Of a stretch of 64,000 bases of DNA, positions 40,892 to 51,365 are shown in pieces (the first letter of the stretch is position 1; each line of letters begins with the position of its first letter). The DNA lies in NCBI GenBank assembly GCA_932521035.1, contig OW051492.1, positions 9,920,001 through 9,984,000 of the forward strand, in the 5' to 3' direction. The DNA comes from Oscheius dolichura (lineage: Eukaryota > Nematoda > Chromadorea > Rhabditida > Rhabditidae). The position numbers and the translations under genes are program-made. The notes under the pieces are model-generated. The model worked only from the letters and a program-made list of their open reading frames with translations, was not told the DNA's origin and searched no databases.

Positions 40892-43542
40892 ATGGCGTTC
40901 TCTGGAGGAAATTTGTTTGGTGGCGGAGCAAAGCCAGCAAGTACTGGAGGATTATTTGGAAATGCGGCTGTTAGCAATAATGTAATACCACATTAAAATA
41001 TTGATTTTACTTTTGTTTTAGACGGCTACAGGAAGTCTTTTTGGATCTAATACAGCAGCAGCGGCTCCAGCTACAGGAAATATTTTTGGTGGTGCAGCAA
41101 AGCCTGCAACTTCTGATGGATTATTTGGCAGCAAGCCAGCAGCAACTACAGCAACACCTGGAGGATTATTTGGAAATACAGCTGCTAACGTAATATTTTT
41201 TTGCCATTGCATTTTCATTTACACTTTTCAGAATACTGCTCCGAGTACAGGAAATATTTTTGGAACAGCACCTAGTACAACACTTGGAACTTCAACCGCA
41301 ACCAGCAATTTATTTGGGTCAGCACAACAACCAGCAGCTACTAGTGGATTATTTGGCAGCGCTCTAGCACCTGCTACAACTAAAACTGCAGCCGGAGGAC
41401 TGTTTGGAAATGCAGCTCCAGTAGCTAATGTAACACTTTCTTAATATTTTGTTTCCAACTATAACTTTAGAATAATGCTCCGACGTTTGGCTCCGGTACT
41501 ACTGCTACAGCTGCCCCGAGCACAGGAACCCTTTTTGGAACTGCATCGGCATCTTCAGCGCCCAGTGCAACTCTTGGAACTACGGCTGCATCTGGTGGTT
41601 TATTTGGTGCAGCAACAAAGCCAGCAAGTACTGGTGGATTATTTGGCAACCCAGCAGCTTCTGCTACAGCTGCACCTTCCCTTTTCGGAACCTCTGCAGG
41701 TAATTCTGGTCTAAACCATTTTATTTTGGTGCTTCAGCTGCTCCAGCCGTTAGTTCTACATCAGCTCCATCTGTCACTACAACATCAGCTCCATCTGTCA
41801 CTACAACATCAGCTCCAGCTAGTGCTACTCCCCTAGCCCCGGCTGCCTCCGCTACATCAACTGCACCAGCTAGTGCTACTCCCCTAGCCCCGGCTGCCTC
41901 CGCTACATCAACTGCACCAGCTAGTGTATTTTTTCCCGAGCAGTGTTTTTAATTGTTATCATTTTAGACAGCTACCCCGCTTTTTGGCGCTCCTACTGCT
42001 GCAGCGGCTCCAACTACAGGAGGCCTTTTTGGAACATCAGCGACAGCGCCCAGTGCAACTCTTGGGACCACAACTGGTGGTTTATTTGGAGGAGCAGCAA
42101 AGCCAGCAAGTACTGGTGGATTATTTGGCAGCACCCCAGCAGCAACTACGACTGGAGGATTATTTGGAAACACAGCTGCCAGCAATACAGGTGATCATTC
42201 AGTTTTGCTTGAAGAAATATAATGTTTTATTTTCAGCTACTGCAGCTCCCACGGGTCTCGGTGGATCAACTACAACTAATGCAGCAGGCGCATTGAATAT
42301 TGGAGGCGGTGCATCCACTTTGGGAACAAATACAGCAGAAAAAGAAAATATTCGTGACGGAGAAGTACCGGCTCCTATAATGGAATTATTAAAACAAGTA
42401 CAGTAAGCGACATTCAATTTTGCTGTAATATGTTTGTTTTAGATCTAAAATCAAAGACAACAAAGATAAGGCGGATGAATTCAATAAATCATCTAATGAG
42501 GGAGTAAAAGTTATAAAATGTCGCCTGAAAGAAGTAAGATATCCATTTTTTACATGCTAATTTATTTATCAGGTGGATCATATGATTGCTGAAACTATTA
42601 CTTCTACTACTGCCCGTGATGCTGTTACTGCTGCTCTTTCCGTCAAAGTTGCTAAGGACTGTCGCTTAGGAAAAGAAGCACAAGCTGTTCAAGAAACCAT
42701 GTCCAGGTCTACGATCTCAGTAACACAGCAACATGCCTTGCAGTTAGTTTTTATTGTTTTTTTCAATGCATATTTTAATTTAGACATATAATTGATCTCA
42801 TTCGCGATTATGACGCTCAAGTGACCCATTACCAAGAAATTATAGAACAGATGACCATTAAAATTAGGAGCATATTACAAGGACAGGTAACATACTTACA
42901 AGTTCAGTGACTAATTAATTTATAGAGCCAAATGACTACCGCCGAACTCGAGGCATACCTCAGCAGATTTGATATTATTTTTAGCTCCGTAGCTAACAAA
43001 CTTTTCGACGCTAATGCTAAAGTAGAAGTACGTTTTTAAAATATATTTTTATACTAAATTTTTACAGGAATTACGTTCAACACTGAACTCAGACGAACAG
43101 CAGCGGGTAAAAGAGAATCGCCCTCTTCAACAAACATGGGCGCAGTTAAAAGGACCTTCTGCTTGGCCTTCTCAAGCTGTTCTTACACAAATTGGAGCTA
43201 TGCTTAAGCCGCCTGCTACTGGTCCAACAGCAAGTACAGGTTATTTTTGTTTAGATCTTTTAAGAGTTGAACATTTTAGGAACTGGTCTATTTGGCAGCA
43301 ACACAACTGGTGGCTCGTTCTTTGGAAATACTACCGCTAAGCCACTCTTTGGATCCACGACTGGAACGACGACAGGAGGGGCCGGCCTGTTTTCCAGTCT
43401 GAACACCAGCACACCGGCCAATCCCACATCAACAAGTACTTCATTATTCTCATCTTTGCCAAGTGCACCGATCAAGCCTGCTTTCGGAACAACATTGTCA
43501 ACTAATTCTTCATCCGGTTTACTTTTTTCTTCCAAAAAGTAA
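40892..43542 (+). CDS. FG-repeat nucleoporin, Nup58/p45-like
   Basis: Thirteen exons sum exactly to 720 residues. The N-terminal half (to about residue 410) has many GLFG and related FG repeats in Ala/Thr/Ser-rich sequence. A central helical, coiled-coil region follows (MELLKQVQ; DKADEFNKSSNEGVKVIK; VDHMIAETITS; HIIDLIRDYDAQVTHYQEII; TTAELEAYLSRFDIIFSSVA), then WAQLKGPSAWPSQAV, and a second short FG region (TGLFGSNTTG, KPLFGSTTG). FG-coil-FG order and the W-x2-x-P segment after the coils are those of Nup58/p45, which forms the central channel with Nup54 and Nup62. C. elegans npp-4 would be the expected orthologue (inference). An acceptor (AATTGCAG) lies directly before the ATG. Confidence 0.8.
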
Positions 43543-44841
43543 TTATGTATGCTATTATTTTTTTCCAGTAAATATATTGAAACTTTGCTTTGTTTTAAAA
43601 TTTCTTGTAATCGAGACGAGCCGATTGGATGGAATGACACATGGATGTTCTTCTTGCTACATTGCATGCCGTTCGCCCCAACCTTTCGTTAATTATTTAG
43701 TTGATTATAATATTAAAAGGGACGAAATGATTTTAATAAACGTCCAATAAAATTGGGGAGATGATAACTGCAGAAGCTGTTCTAAACGCGCTCCATCCTA
43801 CCTGCCAGCCAGCCGCGACGCAACCGCTTCCAATCAGCCCAGCCGCCTACTATTTTTCTCGCTTATTTTCATTATTTTTCTATACTTTTCTTCACTTTTT
43901 TCATTTTAAAATATCGTTTTTTTTCATATTTTCTTTCCCAAACTTTCTTTCCTCTCTTTTCCCTCCATTTTATACCAAAAATCCAGATAAACGGCCATTT
44001 TTTTCAGGTATCATACATACACCTCATACTCTTTTGCCAAATGGCCGAATTATATTAATTTTTACTTCATCTACGGTCACCGCAAAGCCTATATTCACTG
44101 TGCAGTTTTGAAGAAGTGACCCGATGCAGAAAACTTTCGTGATCTTGAAAGAAAGCTATTGAATGTGGGTCTAAAAAAGAGATAGAAGAAAATTTTCAGA
44201 AGCATTTTTTTTAATACATTATTTTAGGGTTGAGAGGCAGAACGAACCACCGGCTTGTTGCCGATTTCGCCAGAGAGAGCATGGGAAACCATCTAAGCAA
44301 TGACGAAATGCATTCCGGTCGAAAGCTCCCATCGAGAAGAAGATGCCTTTTTAGACAAAATGGACTAATATAATAAATAAATAATAATAACGGCTCCAAT
44401 TGGTAAGTTATATCGAAAAAATAATAGACTAGTTTATTTTATAGGGAAATATTGCATATTAGCGCTATGTCATACTGTACATCTTTTTTTGACCGAGGAA
44501 ATCACGTTAGGACGATAAATTGCGGTAAGGAAGCCTCTATGATACTGTACCATACGGTAGCTTTTTAGATCAAATTCAAAGAATATTTTGTGGGCTGGGA
44601 TTAAAAGAAAAACATACAAGAGGACTGCTTGGGAAGAAGAAGAAGAAGAAAAGAATCCAGATTTCCACACATCTTTTCAAAGTTCCCCCTTTTTTAATTT
44701 TTTTTTCCTAACTGTAAAGAAAGAGAAATAAATCATCTCATTGAATATAAACAGATCTTTATCCGATTTGTTGGCTAAAAAATGAAGCAGAAAAGGGGTT
44801 TTGAGTCAAATTGAGGGAATTCGAATGCAGTTCCCCCCGCG
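43543..44841. other. Intergenic, nothing recognised
   Basis: Contains a lone MITE-end-like AACGCGCTCCATCCTAC at about 43785 and a pyrimidine-rich stretch at 43850-43980. No gene recognised. Confidence 0.35.
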
Positions 44842-44938
44842 CCCGCACCCGTAAAATCTCGGCAGTTGGCCGCCTTGGTTATTTCACGCGCCTAATTGAC
44901 TTACCCGCGAGCTGCCGAGATCTTACGGGTGCAGCAAC
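44842..44938. repeat. Hairpin repeat, AAAATCTCGG subtype
   Basis: CACCCGTAAAATCTCGGCAG and the inverted CTGCCGAGATCTTACGGGTG enclose ~50 bp. Same subtype as 21770-21865. Confidence 0.72.
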
Positions 44939-45239
44939 CCATTGTCATCGCTATTTCTTCTGCAAAAGAACCGTCTTGTCTTCTTTTTCCTTTCACAAAG
45001 TCCAATATTTTCGTTTCCGACAAAAAGGGAGCAGATAGTCCGGCTCAGTGGATACTGTACTGGTTGGCTATGTTCTGCCTTCGCTAGGAGATCCACAGAG
45101 CACAAATTAAGATTTTCTTTCATTTCAATTGGTTCCAGCCCGTTTTTTTCTAATTTCGAATAAGTATACGTTTTTAAATCTTCGAAAACGGTCCATAAAT
45201 AGCCGAGGAATGCCGCCCGGGACACGGGGGCGCCTTTCC

Positions 45240-45485
45240 AGGTTCTGCTTCTCCCGCTTGGCCAGTACTGCCTTCCTGCTTCTCTCTCCTAGCTTATACA
45301 GTCTGTTTCTGCTTCTCTCCTGATCCTCTACCGTCTGGTCAATATCCCGTTCTGCTTCTTCCCTTCTCAAGAAGTGTCTGCCCTAATCCCCTCTGCTTCT
45401 CTCCCTGTAAAAACTGTCTGTCTCGACGCGTCTGCTTCTCTCTCTTTAGCATCCACAACGTAGGCTTCGCCAGTCTGCTTCTCCC
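45240..45485 (+). repeat. Degenerate TCTGCTTCTCTC repeats upstream of MSP
   Basis: About seven copies of TCTGCTTCTCYCYCT at irregular 25-45 bp spacing lie just upstream of the MSP TATA box. They may be regulatory or a simple expansion. Confidence 0.5.
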
Positions 45486-45528
45486 TCATTAACATGTTAA
45501 ATTTGGTCAAATTTAGGGTCAAATGTAG

Positions 45529-45536
45529 TATATAAA
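45529..45536 (+). promoter_or_regulatory. TATA box of the MSP gene
   Basis: TATATAAACGG lies 50 bp before the MSP ATG. Confidence 0.65.
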
Positions 45537-45578
45537 CGGACCGGCTGTCCCAAATCCTCAACCAAACATCAATCAACG

Positions 45579-46215
45579 ATGGCTCAATCCGTTCCCCCTG
45601 GTAAGTTTTCGGCTTTTTCTTGTCTCTCTCCTTTCTCAAGGACCTTTTGTTCTCTTAAACCAAGACTTCTGGTTTCTCACTGTCTTTTGCCTCTAAAACT
45701 CGATCTTGCGCCTTTTTTGAGCGATGGAAACCTTCTGGGTCATCAAAACGACGAATAACGCCTAATTTTGGAAAATTCTTACAGTAACCCCCCTTTAAAA
45801 CGTTCTTTTGGGGCTCTTTCACCTACAGAAACGTTTTGGGCTATTAAAACGTTAGAATGCCCGCGTTTGGCTGTTTAAATTCCAAAATCCACACATACGA
45901 GGCCTAGAATAGCCTCTACAATACCGGAAACCTGGCTGGGTATCAAGACGGATATAGGGCTTAAAATTAATTTGAATCTTTTCAGGAGATATCCAAACCC
46001 AGCCTGGAAGTAAAATCGTCTTTAACTCGCCCTACGACGACAAGCACACCTACCACATCAAGATTTCGAACTCTTCCGCTCGTCGCATTGGTTGGGCTAT
46101 CAAAACGACGTAAGAAATTAATTATTATTTATTAATTAAATTAAATAGGAACATGAAGCGCTTGGGCGTCGATCCCGCTTGCGGAGTCCTCGATCCCAAG
46201 GAGGCCACTCTGGCT
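45579..46215 (+). pseudogene. msp: Major sperm protein (MSP), 5' part, interrupted
   Basis: Exon 1 (45579-45600, MAQSVPPG), exon 2 (45986-46109, [20 protein letters not shown] to WAIKTT) and exon 3 from 46149 (NMKRLGVDPACGVLDPKEAT) encode the N-terminal half of a standard ~127-residue MSP. MSP forms the motile filaments of nematode sperm and acts as an oocyte signal. At 46215, after GAGGCCACTCTG, the coding sequence departs into a second MSP-derived copy and then a retrotransposon. The remaining half lies 6.6 kb away at 52858. The frame stays open from the MSP start through the retroelement. Confidence 0.9.
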
Positions 46216-49200
46216 ATCAAAACGACGAACATGAAGCGCTTGGGCGTCGATCCCGCTTGCGGAGTCCTCGATCCCAAGGCGACCTGTGGAAGGGACCGGA
46301 AGAGAAAGAAGTCAGAAGAAACAGTGGAAAATGAGAAGAAAAAGAAGATAGGAGAAATAGCCCTCTCCAAAAGTGTAGATAATCGGGTGAGAGTACAGCC
46401 CAGAAATAATGTCTCCACTTGCCCTCTTGTAACACAAAAGTTACAGGGAGGCAAGTGCCAATCGGTCATAAGCCCGCCGAACCAAAGTGGTGGATTATTT
46501 GTTCCTCAAGGAACCCGGTCACAAGCCCGCCGGTCCAAAGTGGTGGATGCCTCCGGTTACCCCGGAGGCCCGGTCACAAGCCCGCCGGATCAAAGTGGTG
46601 GATTAACTGTTCCTCAAGGAACCCGGTCACAAGCCCGCCGGTCCAAAGTGGTGGATGCCACCGGTTACCCCGGAGGCCCGGTCATAAGCCCGCCGGATCA
46701 AAGTGGTGGATATCTTTGTTCTCTAGAGAACCCGGTCACAAGCCCGCCGGTCCAAAGTGGTGGAACGTTCCGAAAGCAAAGGGACCCGGTAATAAACCTG
46801 CCGGTAAAAAGAGGTAAAATATCCCGAAATAAAAGGGTAACGGTAAAAACCCCACCGAATCTAAGGGGCGAAAATGTTCAAAATGAACACATAAAACAAA
46901 AAATCAAACTAAACAAGGGAGAAAGTGAGCAACAGCAAACTAACCCCAACCCCCACACAAACATAATACCCGATAGTGAAGAGATACCACTGTTCCAAAC
47001 ACCTTCTGGTTGGATACTAAGGTTCTCCTTCCCCCCTCCAAGATATTATCAATGCACTGAATACTGCGAACGATATTTCTGCAACACGTACACTAATTCG
47101 CCTAGCTTCAAAGCAGAAGCTGACACACGTATCGATATCGTCAAACATCTGAAAAAAGCACATAAAATAACAGTAGCAGTTGAGTTTCACTGCAGATCCT
47201 GCAAACAATTTATCTGCGAGCGACCAACCAGATATAACTACGAAAACGACCCAATGAGGCTACATCTACGCCAACACAACACTGAATATATCAGGGCGGC
47301 CAAGGAAGGAGACTATGTATGCGGAATATGCTCCTTTCCACACCGAAGTGCTCATGGACTCTCAGAACATCTGAGAGCTTGTAAACGCTCAAAAGAAGGC
47401 ACCCTAGACTTTACCCAATATAATCGAACTACTCGTCGCTTCGCACCTCAACAGCATTCACCAGCCAAATCACTCTCCCCCACGCAAGGGAAAAGTACAA
47501 AAGCCCAAGACATCAATACAAACCCGTGCTTCTCATCAGATGAAGAGACCACTCGAGAAACCCCCAATAAAACCCAAAACCAACCGTTAGATTTGCCACC
47601 GCCAGGAGAAGGGTTTGAATGCCTATACATAAACGAGGGAAGAGAGGCATGGTACACAGACGAAGTCATAGTATGGGCAATACACAAAATTACGGACCTA
47701 CATATTATTGAGCCAGCAAGATGGACTGTGATTCGGGAAACAGGACAATCCCTGGCTCTGCTGATCCCAGAACTCAATGATAATCCTCTAACACTCATTC
47801 CCATCTGCGAACAGAACCACTGGAAACTGTTGGCCATCCGATCAAGAGAAGGAATAAGACACGCAGTCTTCCTAGATCCCTTTCAACCTGAATTCACTCC
47901 TACCCATATCAAAACACCAGTAGAAAATGACTTGAAAGTAGAATGGATCCGCCCAAACGCATTCTACAATCATGTAAGAAAGCAGAACAACGACATTGAC
48001 TGCGGCCCAATTATCTGTATCTTTGCCCTCCTCACACAGCAATACTGGCGAAGAGCAAACACTATAGAACTCCCCTCGCCTTCAGAGATAAGAGCAGAAC
48101 TACAATGGGCTCACATCAAAGAAAGGGAACAACAAGCAACGGGTACTATCCAGGGACTAAAGCCTCAGCTGACGCCCAACCCACACACAATACCTAACAC
48201 ACCACCCAAAGAACAAATGAGATCCCTTCTAGACCTCCAAATAAACACCCCCGAACAATACAAGCCGCCTATAAAAGAACCCATTGACAAGGAACCACTG
48301 ATCGAGCAGTTTAGACAGTGGATGGCTAACCATATGAACACCTATATTAGAACAGGAAGCAAGTTCAATCAGCTAGAATGGATCGCTGAAAAAAGTGGCA
48401 AAGCCACTCTACAGATAACCCGAGAGAGAGTAGAACAATTTGAAAAACTTCTCGAACGTGACATGCCACCACCCCAAGAAGAAAGGGAAATGGCCACTCA
48501 AACAGGAAAAACGAACAAACGTAAACCCCCAGAGCCAATAGACAGCTCAATAGAAATCAACATGGTAAAGAACTACTGGCGAAACAAAAGTCAAATTATA
48601 GAAGCCATATTAGGGAAAGATGATCCCAAATGCCAAATCCCCCTCCCCAAACTACATGAATTCTTTATGAAAGCCTCTCAATCACCAACACTATCGGAAA
48701 AAGAAATAAACAATATATGTAATAAACTACCCACACTTGAAATGACAAATATCGATCGACCCTTCACAGTAGAAGAGGTCAAATACATGATGAAAAAGAT
48801 GCCGTCAGACTCAGCAGCGGGCGCTGACGGTTTGACCTATGAAAACTGGCAGATAATCGACCCTGGATGCTTCCTCCTCAGATGGATATTTGAAGAATGC
48901 CGCATTCATGAAAGAATCCCTGAATATTGGAAAACCACCAAAGTAGTTCTCATATATAAAAGTGGAGATCCAGAAGACCCTTCCAACTGGAGACCTATCT
49001 CCCTGTTACCCACAATATACAAACTATATACAGCTCTCCTGAACAATCGCATATCCAAAGTAGACGGTCTCATCAGCCCCCACCAAAAAGGCTTCCAAAA
49101 AGCAAATGGCACAGGATCCAACATCGCTATGGTACATCATCTACTCCATCACGCTCACATAACTGAAAACGACCTATCCATGGTCTTCTTAGACCTGAAG

Positions 49201-51297
49201 AACGCATTCGGCTCTGTACCCCATCAATTAATATTAACTGCACTAACCAACTTTGGGTTCCCATCAAAAATCATCACTATCATTGCAGACATCTACAAAG
49301 ATAATGATGTTGTGATAACAACCCCAAGAGGCTGCACACAACCTATACCCATCAAAGCGGGAGTAAAACAAGGAGACCCAATCAGCCCAACACTCTTCAA
49401 TATTGCAATAGAACCATTACTACGACATCACGCACAAACAAGCCAAGGTGCAAAAATATCCACATATAGAATACCATTTCTCGCCTATGCAGACGATCTA
49501 ATCCTCCTCAATAACGATCACCATCACCTACAAAGGGATTTAAACAACATGGTATCGATCGCAGCCAAAATCAACCTAGTATTCAACCCCCGCAAATGTG
49601 CCTCATATTCACTCATAGAAGGTCGCCCTACAGTAAGACTAGGGCTCACCATACTGAACATCCCACTACAAAGAGTAAACAAAGACAACCCATACAAATA
49701 CCTTGGAATACCAATCGGCCCATCGAGACCAAACTACATAGAACTTTATGAAACGATCAAAAAGAAAGGAGAAGCCATCATCAACAGCCCACTTTCACCG
49801 GCACAGAAGATGGATGCCCTCAAGGTATTCATATACCCAAAAATGGTATACAAATTACAACACTCCTACCCAAAACGAGATACGGAAGAAGAATTCGCCG
49901 CCCTGATGACAAAGCAACTGAAACGAGCAGCCCGTCTACCAAAAGAAGCGGCTACAGAATACCTTTATTCCCCTAAAGACAAAGGAGGACTCAACTTTAT
50001 CGGAGCAGCCGACTGGGCCCGAATCCTTCAAACATCAACATTATTACAAAATCTATGGGCAGATGATACAATTCTAAAAAACACAACTCAATATATGCTC
50101 TGTCTCCACGCTAACGTCATCCTAGGCTTGAAAGAAATACCACTAGAAGTAGCCCTGAATCAAATAGCAAACAATCAAAACGAGCTAACGGTAATAGGAG
50201 ACATGCCGCTATCCAGGCTAATCCTAACATCACAACACCACCAACGAACATTATCTAAAGAAAAACATAGAAACTCGGTTGGCATCTTCGCTGAATTCAG
50301 ACTACAATACTCCAATGATGAGATTAGCCTGGTCATACGACCCCAGAACTCAAAGACTCCTATAACAATAGAGGCAAATACAAAAGGCAGAAATGTCGAA
50401 ATCCTCACTAAAATATACAAAGAATCTATCTTCAACCAATGGATTACCAACTCTTATCTTACTAATATCATCAGAACAGCAACAAAAGACCCGATTAGTC
50501 GATTCTTCCTAGGAAGAGGGCCAATATACCTCGACACTATAGACCAAGGATACATACATGCAGCCAGGACCCGTTCGCTACAATTAAGTGGAGAACGCCC
50601 ATACAGCCAGAAACATCACCTAGAGCTGAAGAATATGTACTGCGAACGCTGTCAGGACATTGAATTAACCTCTGGAAACCCCCCGCAAGTCAACACACTA
50701 CAACATATACAAGTACTCTGTAAGCAAAATAAGCCTTTAATGACACTTAGACACAACAGCATCGTGAAACTACTAGTCGAGGCCTACAAAATAGGAACAA
50801 AATCATCATACCTCCTAACATTGGACTCGGTGATCCCAGAAAGCGAATCTCTACAACGCCCAGACATTGTCCTACGCCAACCCACCCCTACATCTGCCCC
50901 ACATGAAATCATTATTATTGATGTTACCTGCCCGGGAGAATTTGATGACACATCCCTAGACAAAGCACACACCAACAAAATCACAAAATATACCCATTTT
51001 CTCACCACACTCAACGCGACGCACACAAACGCCGCCAAACTTTATACCATGGTTGTAAGTGCACAAGGATGCTGGCGTACCGAAAACTATGAGACACTCA
51101 AAATCATGGGAATCCCACAACAAATACATAAACCGCTAGCTCAACTAATGTGCAAATCGGCGATTTCCTGGAGCAGATATATATACCACCACTCAAAAGC
51201 AGGCCCTGAAAACCATTCCCCACCACCGAAACCATACTCATTAACTGAATTCCTTCGTAGAAATAAACATCGAAGGCAAAACCCTAATCTCAAATAA
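46153..51297 (+). CDS. NeSL-like retrotransposon polyprotein (zinc fingers, Ulp1 protease, RT, endonuclease)
   Basis: A 1714-codon frame. The first ~42 codons are MSP sequence. Then come a basic region, a repeat region (about 104-215), three zinc-finger-like motifs (about 295-415: CTEYCERYFC, CRSCKQFIC, CGICSFPHRSAHGLSEHLRAC), and a Ulp1-type cysteine protease with His556 (NHW), Asp575 (FLDPF), Gln611 and Cys617 (DCGP). The reverse transcriptase spans about 860-1170 with AGADGLTYENW, GVKQGDPISPTLF and catalytic AYADD near 1111-1115. The C-terminal CERCQD-(x)n-H-x4-C knuckle and a RPDIVLR...IIIIDVTCPGE PD-(D/E)XK endonuclease (about 1495-1590) follow. This order is that of the NeSL clade of site-specific non-LTR elements. 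All catalytic residues named are present. Confidence 0.9.
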   Translation: MKRLGVDPACGVLDPKEATLAIKTTNMKRLGVDPACGVLDPKATCGRDRKRKKSEETVENEKKKKIGEIALSKSVDNRVRVQPRNNVSTCPLVTQKLQGGKCQSVISPPNQSGGLFVPQGTRSQARRSKVVDASGYPGGPVTSPPDQSGGLTVPQGTRSQARRSKVVDATGYPGGPVISPPDQSGGYLCSLENPVTSPPVQSGGTFRKQRDPVINLPVKRGKISRNKRVTVKTPPNLRGENVQNEHIKQKIKLNKGESEQQQTNPNPHTNIIPDSEEIPLFQTPSGWILRFSFPPPRYYQCTEYCERYFCNTYTNSPSFKAEADTRIDIVKHLKKAHKITVAVEFHCRSCKQFICERPTRYNYENDPMRLHLRQHNTEYIRAAKEGDYVCGICSFPHRSAHGLSEHLRACKRSKEGTLDFTQYNRTTRRFAPQQHSPAKSLSPTQGKSTKAQDINTNPCFSSDEETTRETPNKTQNQPLDLPPPGEGFECLYINEGREAWYTDEVIVWAIHKITDLHIIEPARWTVIRETGQSLALLIPELNDNPLTLIPICEQNHWKLLAIRSREGIRHAVFLDPFQPEFTPTHIKTPVENDLKVEWIRPNAFYNHVRKQNNDIDCGPIICIFALLTQQYWRRANTIELPSPSEIRAELQWAHIKEREQQATGTIQGLKPQLTPNPHTIPNTPPKEQMRSLLDLQINTPEQYKPPIKEPIDKEPLIEQFRQWMANHMNTYIRTGSKFNQLEWIAEKSGKATLQITRERVEQFEKLLERDMPPPQEEREMATQTGKTNKRKPPEPIDSSIEINMVKNYWRNKSQIIEAILGKDDPKCQIPLPKLHEFFMKASQSPTLSEKEINNICNKLPTLEMTNIDRPFTVEEVKYMMKKMPSDSAAGADGLTYENWQIIDPGCFLLRWIFEECRIHERIPEYWKTTKVVLIYKSGDPEDPSNWRPISLLPTIYKLYTALLNNRISKVDGLISPHQKGFQKANGTGSNIAMVHHLLHHAHITENDLSMVFLDLKNAFGSVPHQLILTALTNFGFPSKIITIIADIYKDNDVVITTPRGCTQPIPIKAGVKQGDPISPTLFNIAIEPLLRHHAQTSQGAKISTYRIPFLAYADDLILLNNDHHHLQRDLNNMVSIAAKINLVFNPRKCASYSLIEGRPTVRLGLTILNIPLQRVNKDNPYKYLGIPIGPSRPNYIELYETIKKKGEAIINSPLSPAQKMDALKVFIYPKMVYKLQHSYPKRDTEEEFAALMTKQLKRAARLPKEAATEYLYSPKDKGGLNFIGAADWARILQTSTLLQNLWADDTILKNTTQYMLCLHANVILGLKEIPLEVALNQIANNQNELTVIGDMPLSRLILTSQHHQRTLSKEKHRNSVGIFAEFRLQYSNDEISLVIRPQNSKTPITIEANTKGRNVEILTKIYKESIFNQWITNSYLTNIIRTATKDPISRFFLGRGPIYLDTIDQGYIHAARTRSLQLSGERPYSQKHHLELKNMYCERCQDIELTSGNPPQVNTLQHIQVLCKQNKPLMTLRHNSIVKLLVEAYKIGTKSSYLLTLDSVIPESESLQRPDIVLRQPTPTSAPHEIIIIDVTCPGEFDDTSLDKAHTNKITKYTHFLTTLNATHTNAAKLYTMVVSAQGCWRTENYETLKIMGIPQQIHKPLAQLMCKSAISWSRYIYHHSKAGPENHSPPPKPYSLTEFLRRNKHRRQNPNLK
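46214..46279 (+). repeat. Processed (intron-less) MSP segment at the element's 5' junction
   Basis: GGCTATCAAAACGACGAACA continues through GATCCCAAGG, repeating MSP exon 2's end joined directly to exon 3 without the 39-bp intron present at 46110-46148. It therefore derives from spliced MSP RNA or an intron-less MSP gene. It keeps the MSP reading frame into the element. Confidence 0.85.
46464..46765 (+). repeat. Six ~54-bp tandem repeats read in two frames
   Basis: GGTCACAAGCCCGCCGG starts at 46464, 46517, 46572, 46625, 46680 and 46734 (spacings 53, 55, 53, 55, 54). Because 53 and 55 shift the frame by -1 and +1, copies are read alternately as VTSPPxQSGG and RSQARRSKVVD within the polyprotein. 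A seventh, decayed copy follows near 46788. Confidence 0.88.
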
Positions 51298-51365
51298 AAT
51301 AAGACACGAAAACTAACAAGTTATTGGGAACAGGTCCAAACCAGAACCATTACCCCAACAGTTAA

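Noticed and set aside
41018..42417. Several Ala/Pro/Val-rich minus-strand frames
   Set aside because: Shadows of the FG-repeat exons of the Nup58-like gene.
46464..46765. CRISPR-like direct repeats
   Set aside because: Units are contiguous coding repeats in a eukaryotic retroelement, with no unique spacers and no cas genes.
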